Shown: one piece after another, positions 57,320 to 64,000 of the stretch | Numbering within the stretch: the first letter of the stretch is position 1 | Layout: each line of letters opens with the position of its first letter | NCBI RefSeq assembly: GCF_003971255.1 | Contig: NZ_CP034660.1 | Coordinates: forward strand, 3,100,001 to 3,164,000 | Source of the DNA: Colwellia sp. Arc7-635 | GTDB lineage: Bacteria; Pseudomonadota; Gammaproteobacteria; Enterobacterales; Alteromonadaceae | Direction of reading: 5' to 3' | DNA: 64,000 bases | The notes under the pieces: generated by a model | What the model was told of the DNA's origin: nothing | Seen by the model: the letters and a program-made list of their open reading frames with translations, nothing else | Databases searched by the model: none | Program-made: the position numbers and the translations under genes

Positions 57320-57558
57320 ATTGCTCTCTTTACGATGTTAAATAAGTTTCAATATTATAAATATAAGTTTTACTACACTTTTTTATAATATACCACCCTA
57401 GTATCGCCAGCATATATGACAGTTTAATGACATCCTGATTAATTATTTACCAACGCCTTAGCTGCCCTGATTAACAGCTATTGATACTTTACAAACATTT
57501 TATTTAGCGTTTAATAACATTCGTAAATTCATAAAACAAATCTACATTGTTCGTGACG

Positions 57559-59010
57559 CTACTCCGGCGTTATTTTTTCAGCTAAAGCGCTTTCAGCGAT
57601 AGCATCTTCAATAGCATGCTGTTTGGCCTGATTATCCATCCAAGTTAACGTATCATAATATCGACGAATATTTTCAACATAATGAACAGGTTCATCACCC
57701 CGCGCGTAGCCATAGCGCGTTTTTTTATAATATTTTTTTTGTTTTAACAGCGGTAATCGCTCTTTTACTTCAACCCAACGATCGGGATCTCCACCCTGTT
57801 GCTCGGTAATTTTACGTGCATCATTTAAATGCCCTAAACCTATATTATAAGAAGCTAATGCAAACCAAAGCTTGTCTGGTTCAGGCACTCGCGCCGGCAT
57901 ACGACCAATAAGGCGTTTAAAATATTTTGCTCCGCCGCGAATACTTTGTTCAGCGTCTAAACGACTTTTTATGCCCATTTGCTTAGCTGTTGGTAACGTT
58001 AGCATCATCATGCCACGCACGCCGGTGTAAGAACGAGCATGAGGTTCCCAGTGCGATTCTTGATAACTTATCGCCGCTAATAAGCGCCAATCAACCTCTT
58101 GACCATATTTTTCAAAAAGTGGCTTATATTCTGGTAATTTACTTTCAATTGCCTTAATAAACATACGCGTATCAACATAATTAAACTCCTCGATATGGCC
58201 ATAATATTTATCATCTAAAGCGAGTAAAACACCGTTATGGTGCACTTGACCAAAGAACTCAATCAAGCTGGCAAAAATTGAATCATCATTATGCTTATTT
58301 ACCATCCACGCTAATGGCTCTTCTTCGCGAATAGTAAAGCCAATACTAATTTCAGGATAATAACGGCGATTAATCGCTAGGGTATTACTATCGGCAATGG
58401 TGTAATCAATCTCGCCAGAGAGTACCCGTAACAGTAATTCTTCGCTGTCTAATTCGCTCGTTGTTATCCACGATAAATCAGCATGAGTTAATTTGAGTTT
58501 TTCTAGGTTTTCCACATGGCTAGATTGCTCAACCACTTCTAATGTACCGGTTAAATCGGCTAATTTTCGAGGTCTAATATTACCTTGTTTAAAAACCAGT
58601 TTTTGACTAACATCATTGTAACTTGGTGCAAAGTGATATTGTTCGCGTCGATGATCAGTTACCGCCAGGCCAGCCGCAATCAAATCAACGCCACCGTTAT
58701 CAAGCTGTTGAAATAATTCGTTTAAGTTATAACTAGGCATCATTTTTAATTCGACACCTAAATATTCGGCATAGCGTTGTGCGAGTTCGTATTCAAACCC
58801 TGCAGGGCCTTCGGCATCGAGATAATAACTGGTATTACCGTAAAGTGTGCCAACAGTGACGTAACCACGATCAATAATACGTTGTAAATTCGCCGGTGTG
58901 TCTTGCGTTTTACAAGCGGAAAAAACCAGTATTATTGGCAGTAAAAACAAGGCCAGTAGGCGATGCGAGCTAAGCTTGTTAGCAAATGATTTTATTTGTT
59001 TTTTTCTCAT
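57559..59010 (-). CDS. mltF: Membrane-bound lytic murein transglycosylase F
   Basis: 483 residues from ATG 59010. Lipoprotein signal with lipobox FSAC near residue 33; a solute-binding protein type 3 domain (about 45-265) as regulatory part; then an SLT transglycosylase domain with catalytic Glu in [12 protein letters not shown] and structural blocks GVRGMMMLT and [10 protein letters not shown]. Cleaves glycan strands to anhydromuropeptides at the outer membrane. Divergent from purL, as in E. coli. Confidence 0.94.
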   Translation of the reverse strand: MRKKQIKSFANKLSSHRLLALFLLPIILVFSACKTQDTPANLQRIIDRGYVTVGTLYGNTSYYLDAEGPAGFEYELAQRYAEYLGVELKMMPSYNLNELFQQLDNGGVDLIAAGLAVTDHRREQYHFAPSYNDVSQKLVFKQGNIRPRKLADLTGTLEVVEQSSHVENLEKLKLTHADLSWITTSELDSEELLLRVLSGEIDYTIADSNTLAINRRYYPEISIGFTIREEEPLAWMVNKHNDDSIFASLIEFFGQVHHNGVLLALDDKYYGHIEEFNYVDTRMFIKAIESKLPEYKPLFEKYGQEVDWRLLAAISYQESHWEPHARSYTGVRGMMMLTLPTAKQMGIKSRLDAEQSIRGGAKYFKRLIGRMPARVPEPDKLWFALASYNIGLGHLNDARKITEQQGGDPDRWVEVKERLPLLKQKKYYKKTRYGYARGDEPVHYVENIRRYYDTLTWMDNQAKQHAIEDAIAESALAEKITPE

Positions 59011-59089
59011 AACACCTATTGTCACGTGAATTGAAATATTAAAAAAGCTATTTTTTACGAATTGACAATTTTAAGCCCAATAAAATTAG

Positions 59090-59118
59090 TTACAAATGAG
59101 ACAAATCGTTTCTATAAT
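59090..59118 (+). promoter_or_regulatory. Probable purL promoter
   Basis: TTACAA (59090-59095) and TATAAT (59113-59118) with a 17-base spacer, 67 bases before the purL start. A second TATAAT lies at about 59134. No clear PurR box was seen. Confidence 0.55.
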
Positions 59119-59184
59119 TAGCCCATTTATTCTATAATACGCGCGTTTTTTATCCTTAATTAATCTAACCCGGTGAAATAGACT

Positions 59185-62100
59185 ATGTCGATGTTGATGA
59201 AAACCTTTCGCGGTGCACCAGCACTTTCTGATTTTAGAGTAAATAAGCTACTCAATCAGTGTTCTGAGCTGCAACTGCCCGTCACGGATATCTATGCTGA
59301 ATTTACCCACTTCGCTCATATTTCAGATGCGCTAAACGCTGAAGAATCTCAAATTTTACAGCAGCTTCTTAAGTATGGACCAACAATTGAAGAACATGAG
59401 CCTGTTGGGCAATTTTTATTAGTTACACCGCGCCCAGGAACAATCTCTCCTTGGTCATCAAAATCTACTGACATAGCAAACAACTGTGGTTTAACTAAAG
59501 TTATCCGCTTAGAACGTGGTTTAGCTTATTATGTTAGCACTGAAAATTCAGCGCCATTAACGTCAGCGCAACAGTCCACATTAAATGATTTGATTCATGA
59601 TCGCATGATGGAAACTATCTTCAGTGACATGAACCAAGCAACCGCCCTTTTTGCTAGCGCAGAGCCAGGTGAATTAACCAGTATTGATATTGAGCACGGC
59701 GGTAAAAATGCCTTAGTACAAGCCAATATCGATCTCGGTCTTGCCTTAGCTGATGATGAAGTTAATTACTTATTTGAAAACTTCAGCAAACTTGGCCGCA
59801 ATCCGCACGACATCGAACTTTATATGTTCGCTCAAGCTAACTCAGAGCATTGTCGTCATAAAATATTCAACGCAGACTGGACTATCGATGGTGTAAAACA
59901 GCCTAAATCATTGTTCAAAATGATCCGTAACACCCATGAAGTAAACCCTGACTTTGTCTTAAGTGCTTATAAAGATAACGCGGCGGTTATGGTGGGTAAT
60001 AAAGGCGGTCGTTTCTTCCCAAATCCTGCAACCAACGTTTATGGCTATCACCATGAAGACATTCAGATATTAATGAAGGTTGAAACCCATAACCACCCTA
60101 CTGCCATTTCTCCTTATCCGGGTGCAGCAACAGGTTCAGGTGGTGAAATTCGTGATGAAGGCGCTACCGGTATTGGTTCAAAACCGAAAGCAGGTTTAGT
60201 CGGATTTTCAGTTTCAAACTTACGTATTCCTGGTTTTGAACAACCGTGGGAAACTGACTTTGGTAAACCAAACCGTATCGTTTCTGCTTTAGATATTATG
60301 ACCGAAGGTCCTTTGGGCGGTGCGGCATTTAATAACGAATTTGGTCGTCCGGCTATTTTAGGTTATTTCCGTACTTACGAAGAGCAAGTTAACTCGTTTA
60401 ACGGCAGCGAAGTACGCGGTTACCACAAGCCAATTATGTTGGCCGGTGGTTTAGGTAATATTCGTGACGAGCACGTACAAAAGCGTGAAATTGTTGTTGG
60501 CGCTAACTTAATTGCGCTTGGCGGCCCAGCCATGAACATAGGTTTAGGTGGCGGCGCAGCTTCTTCAATGGCTTCAGGCCAATCAGCTGAAAGCTTAGAT
60601 TTTGCTTCTGTACAACGTGAAAATCCTGAAATGGAACGTCGTTGCCAAGAAGTTATTGATAAGTGTTGGCAACTAGGTGAAGAAAACCCGATTGCTTTCA
60701 TCCATGATGTTGGCGCAGGCGGTTTATCAAATGCTTTCCCTGAATTAGTTTCTGATGGCGGCCGTGGTGGTGTTTTTGAATTACGTAACGTGCCAAACGA
60801 TGAACGCAGCATGGCACCACATGAAATTTGGTGTAACGAATCTCAAGAACGTTATGTTATTGCGGTATCAGACAAAAACTTAGCAACCTTTGAGCAAATA
60901 TGTCTTCGTGAACGCGCACCATTTTCGGTGGTTGGCCGTGCAACTGAAGAAGAACATTTAACGGTGAATGATTCACATTTTGCCGATAATGAAAAACTTG
61001 CTACGCCAATTGATTTACCGCTTGAAGTATTACTAGGTAAAACACCAAAAATATTTAAAGACGTTGAAACAAAAATAGCGACTGGCGATAACTTTAACGT
61101 TGCTGACATCACCTTAGCTGATGCGGCAGAGCGTATTTTATCACTACCTACCGTGGCAGAAAAAACCTTCTTAATTACTATTGGCGATCGCTCGGTAACC
61201 GGTATGGTTAATCGCGACCAAATGGTTGGCCCTTGGCAAGTACCTGTAGCCGATTGCGGTGTAACGGCTTCAGCACTGGACTCTTACCACGGCGAAGCTA
61301 TGTCATTGGGTGAACGCACTCCCGTTGCATTGCTAAACTTTGGCGCTTCTGCACGTTTAGCGGTCGCTGAGTCATTAACCAATATTGCCGGTACTGATAT
61401 TGGCGATTTGAACCGCATTAAACTTTCAGCTAACTGGATGTCACCTGCGGGTCACCCAGGTGAAGATGCTGGTTTATACGAAGCGGTAAAAGCTATCGGT
61501 GAAGAACTTTGTCCTGCGCTTGGCTTAACCATTCCGGTTGGTAAAGACTCAATGTCGATGAAAACGACATGGCAAGAAGCGGGAGAAAATGGAGAAGACA
61601 GCGGCGAGCAAAAATCTGTTACTTCTCCAATGTCATTAATCATCACCGCTTTTGGTGTTGTTGAAGACATTCGTAAAACCGTAACACCTGAATTGAGAAT
61701 TGATCAAGGCGATACCCGTATCATTGCCATTGATTTATCAAAAGGTAAACAGCGTTTAGGCGGTTCATGTTTAGCACAAGTTTACAAACAGCTTGGCAAC
61801 GAAACACCTGATGTTGATTGCCCAGAAACCTTAAAAGGTTTCTTCAACGCCATGCAAACACTCGTACGCGATGAAAAACTGATTGCTTACCATGACATTT
61901 CAGATGGTGGTTTATTTACCACAGTTGTTGAAATGGCATTTGCGGGCCATACCGGTGTTGATATTGATTTAAGTAAGCTGACATCAGCGTCTGGTAATGA
62001 CGTAGATGTATTGTTTAGCGAAGAACTTGGCGCAGTTATTCAAATTCGCGAAAGCGATGTGGATGCTATTAATACAGTATTTGCTAAATTTGGCATTGAA

Positions 62101-63159
62101 GATTGTTGTACTGATATCGGTCGTATTAATAACGAAGATACCCTGCGCTTTAGCCGTGACGGCGAAGTCGTGCTAGAAAATTCTCGTACTTACTACCGAA
62201 CAACTTGGGCACAAACCACGTTTAGAATGCAATCATTACGTGATAACCCAGAATGTGCACAACAAGAACATGACGTTAAATTCGATACTGAAGATCCAGG
62301 TCTAAACGCTGACTTAAGTTTTGATATTAATGAAGATATTGTTGCTGACCTTATTATCAAAGATGCACAAAGCGCCAACGTCAGTAACCCTCGCATTGCT
62401 ATTTTACGTGAGCAAGGTGTTAACTCGCACGTAGAAATGGCTGCTGCTTTTGACCGTGCTGGTTTCATTGCTATTGATGTACATATGTCAGACATTTTAT
62501 CTGGCCGCACTGACTTAGCTGACTTTAACGGTTTAGTGGCTTGTGGTGGTTTCTCATACGGTGATGTACTTGGCGCTGGTGAAGGTTGGGCGAAATCTAT
62601 CTTGTTCAACAAAGATGCTAAAGCTATGTTTAAAGCCTTTTTTGAGCGCGAAGATACATTCTCATTAGGTGTTTGTAATGGCTGTCAAATGCTGTCAAAC
62701 CTGAAAGAAATTATTCCTGGTGCTGAGGCATGGCCTCGTTTTGTGCAAAACAAATCAGAACGATTTGAAGCGCGCTTTAGCTTGGTAGAAATACAAGAAA
62801 CACCCTCTATCTTCTTTGATGGCATGGCTGGCTCTCGTATGCCAATCGCGGTTTCTCACGGTGAAGGCCGTGCCGAGTTTAGCTCTGATGATGCTATTGA
62901 TGACGCTAATGAGTCTGGCACTGTTGCCCTGCGTTATGTTGATAACTATGGTCATATCACTGAAACCTACCCGGCTAACCCGAACGGTTCACCCGATGGT
63001 ATTACAGCGTTAACGACAACCGATGGCCGAGTAACCATTATGATGCCGCATCCTGAACGTGTGTTCCGCACTGTGGCGAACTCATGGCACCCTGATGAAT
63101 GGCAAGAAGATTCACCTTGGGTACGTATGTTCCGCAACGCCCGTAAGTTTATTGGCTAA
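59185..63159 (+). CDS. purL: Phosphoribosylformylglycinamidine synthase
   Basis: Large single-chain FGAM synthase, 1324 residues. Linker/PurS-like N terminus, two PurM-like ATP domains ([39 protein letters not shown]-type block, later [13 protein letters not shown]), and a C-terminal glutamine amidotransferase with nucleophile Cys in [10 protein letters not shown] and His/Glu in MMPHPERVF. Fourth step of purine synthesis. ATGs also occur at residues 3 and 5. GGTGA lies 8-9 bases before the chosen start. Confidence 0.97.
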   Translation: MSMLMKTFRGAPALSDFRVNKLLNQCSELQLPVTDIYAEFTHFAHISDALNAEESQILQQLLKYGPTIEEHEPVGQFLLVTPRPGTISPWSSKSTDIANNCGLTKVIRLERGLAYYVSTENSAPLTSAQQSTLNDLIHDRMMETIFSDMNQATALFASAEPGELTSIDIEHGGKNALVQANIDLGLALADDEVNYLFENFSKLGRNPHDIELYMFAQANSEHCRHKIFNADWTIDGVKQPKSLFKMIRNTHEVNPDFVLSAYKDNAAVMVGNKGGRFFPNPATNVYGYHHEDIQILMKVETHNHPTAISPYPGAATGSGGEIRDEGATGIGSKPKAGLVGFSVSNLRIPGFEQPWETDFGKPNRIVSALDIMTEGPLGGAAFNNEFGRPAILGYFRTYEEQVNSFNGSEVRGYHKPIMLAGGLGNIRDEHVQKREIVVGANLIALGGPAMNIGLGGGAASSMASGQSAESLDFASVQRENPEMERRCQEVIDKCWQLGEENPIAFIHDVGAGGLSNAFPELVSDGGRGGVFELRNVPNDERSMAPHEIWCNESQERYVIAVSDKNLATFEQICLRERAPFSVVGRATEEEHLTVNDSHFADNEKLATPIDLPLEVLLGKTPKIFKDVETKIATGDNFNVADITLADAAERILSLPTVAEKTFLITIGDRSVTGMVNRDQMVGPWQVPVADCGVTASALDSYHGEAMSLGERTPVALLNFGASARLAVAESLTNIAGTDIGDLNRIKLSANWMSPAGHPGEDAGLYEAVKAIGEELCPALGLTIPVGKDSMSMKTTWQEAGENGEDSGEQKSVTSPMSLIITAFGVVEDIRKTVTPELRIDQGDTRIIAIDLSKGKQRLGGSCLAQVYKQLGNETPDVDCPETLKGFFNAMQTLVRDEKLIAYHDISDGGLFTTVVEMAFAGHTGVDIDLSKLTSASGNDVDVLFSEELGAVIQIRESDVDAINTVFAKFGIEDCCTDIGRINNEDTLRFSRDGEVVLENSRTYYRTTWAQTTFRMQSLRDNPECAQQEHDVKFDTEDPGLNADLSFDINEDIVADLIIKDAQSANVSNPRIAILREQGVNSHVEMAAAFDRAGFIAIDVHMSDILSGRTDLADFNGLVACGGFSYGDVLGAGEGWAKSILFNKDAKAMFKAFFEREDTFSLGVCNGCQMLSNLKEIIPGAEAWPRFVQNKSERFEARFSLVEIQETPSIFFDGMAGSRMPIAVSHGEGRAEFSSDDAIDDANESGTVALRYVDNYGHITETYPANPNGSPDGITALTTTDGRVTIMMPHPERVFRTVANSWHPDEWQEDSPWVRMFRNARKFIG

Positions 63160-63209
63160 GCAGCGACGACATTAGTAACTTATCACTCATCTGGTAAGTT
63201 TTGGTTATG

Positions 63210-63236
63210 AAAAAAGCGCCTTTGGGCGCTTTTTTA
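63210..63236 (+). terminator. Rho-independent terminator of purL
   Basis: AAAAAAGCGCC and GGCGCTTTTTT form an 11-bp stem with a short TTTG loop, 50 bases after the stop. Confidence 0.9.
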
Positions 63237-63541
63237 TTGCCTTAATACCAGTTGAATTAAGGCAATGTGTGACTGCGCATAATGATTGATACTAGTCTCA
63301 TTTACGATTGATGGTTTTTAAAGGGGATGCAGCTAAGGTGGCTTTTCAATCATAATACTTGAGACTCAATCGGTAATATTTAGAATCACTTTGTGCGCTT
63401 AGTTGACATAACAAGTTGAAAAACTTAATGTCTTCTTAGAGCGAACAGAAGACATTGGGGATTTTTGGTTTTGGATTGTTCTGAGTTCTATAGCGGTCAT
63501 TTTTATGGCTTTGTAATGTATATCGAGTCAATTTTCATCGC
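63237..63541. other. Intergenic region after purL
   Basis: About 305 AT-rich bases with no recognised gene, RNA or repeat. Confidence 0.4.
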
Positions 63542-64000
63542 TCATTTTTCGTTCGCATTTTCAAGCGGCGATAAATCAACTTTTTTTCTAATTGATTCTA
63601 TATCTAAATTTGCTGTAGTTCCTAAACCAACAAGATGAGTTATAAAATTTTTCTCAAATGCAAAGGGGCTATCTACTTCTTCCGGAACGGAATTAGGGCC
63701 AAAAAAATGCTTCTGTACCAATTCGTTGGACTTTTCGACGTGTTTTCCAAATAAATATTTAATAATCGTATGTTCAGCGAACGCGAGTCTTGAGAATTTT
63801 GAAACGCCATTCCTTCCTAAAATTTCGTCTACTTGAACCATATCCGCAGTAACCGTATAGAATTCCCAGCCAAATGCGAAAGATGTTGAGCGTTGTAGAG
63901 GGGTTCCGTGATGATCCTTATTATTTACATCATTATCCCCAAAGTCCGAATACAACGCTATCCCGATATCTCTTAAATTCTTTTTCCCTTCATAATGTAC
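63542..64000 (-). CDS. Unrecognised protein, N terminus beyond the window
   Basis: At least 152 residues; the frame is open to the window edge (reading VHYEGKKNLRDIGIALYSD before the TTG at 63955), so the start lies outside. No signal peptide or membrane segment in the visible part, and no family recognised. It lies after the conserved purL end and has a different feel from the housekeeping genes, which could mark another accessory segment. Confidence 0.55.
   Translation of the reverse strand, partial: VHYEGKKNLRDIGIALYSDFGDNDVNNKDHHGTPLQRSTSFAFGWEFYTVTADMVQVDEILGRNGVSKFSRLAFAEHTIIKYLFGKHVEKSNELVQKHFFGPNSVPEEVDSPFAFEKNFITHLVGLGTTANLDIESIRKKVDLSPLENANEK

Overview
The window is chromosomal DNA of a gammaproteobacterium, most likely an Alteromonadales of the Colwellia/Thalassotalea type. 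This is inferred from gene order, AT-rich intergenic DNA and protein character; no rRNA is present to confirm it. Two long stretches repeat the order found in E. coli. One is gcvP-gcvH-gcvT-ubiI-ubiH-pepP-ygfB, divergent from zapA-ssrS. The other is rsmE-gshB-yqgE-yqgF, pilU/pilT-yggS-proC-yggT, rdgB-hemW, then tadA, mltF and purL.

Layout. 1-4500: 3' part of a FAD oxidoreductase gene, gph, and a desC-desB type fatty-acid desaturation operon behind two tandem FabR/DesT-like palindromes. 4560-10915: a repeat-flanked, AT-rich defence island. Its genes are an MBL-fold hydrolase, a trypsin-like protease, a HamA (DUF1837) homologue, a HamB helicase and a HEPN-like protein. It resembles Hachiman with the MBL/protease module known from Avs1, and the HamA nuclease motif appears lost. 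11000-21900: glycine cleavage system, ubiquinone hydroxylases, pepP, ygfB and zapA. 22010-23080: 6S RNA followed by a tandem array of six partial copies of its 3' part, where E. coli has fau. 23250-26610: Fur-box/TonB receptor/PepSY iron-uptake pair. 26880-32380: murI, metK (MetJ boxes), porin, glyA. 33029-35822: an XRE-cupin regulator and an alanine/glycine symporter sharing a palindromic operator. 36400-51500: housekeeping genes, type IV pilus retraction ATPases and a GGDEF-EAL protein. 52700-57320: secreted metalloprotease, a SoxR regulon with a textbook soxbox, a MarR regulator and two small ORFs. 57559-63159: mltF and purL. 63542-end: an unrecognised partial gene.

The glycine genes form a theme: gcvTHP, glyA and agcS, the last with an XRE-cupin operator, link glycine uptake, cleavage and one-carbon supply; metK and purL consume those units.

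Four reading frames (trypsin/hamA, ubiH, the XRE-cupin regulator, gshB) are each broken by one base in or beside a short homopolymer. Since ubiH and gshB are normally conserved, assembly or sequencing error is the simplest explanation, so these should be treated as probably intact genes until resequenced.
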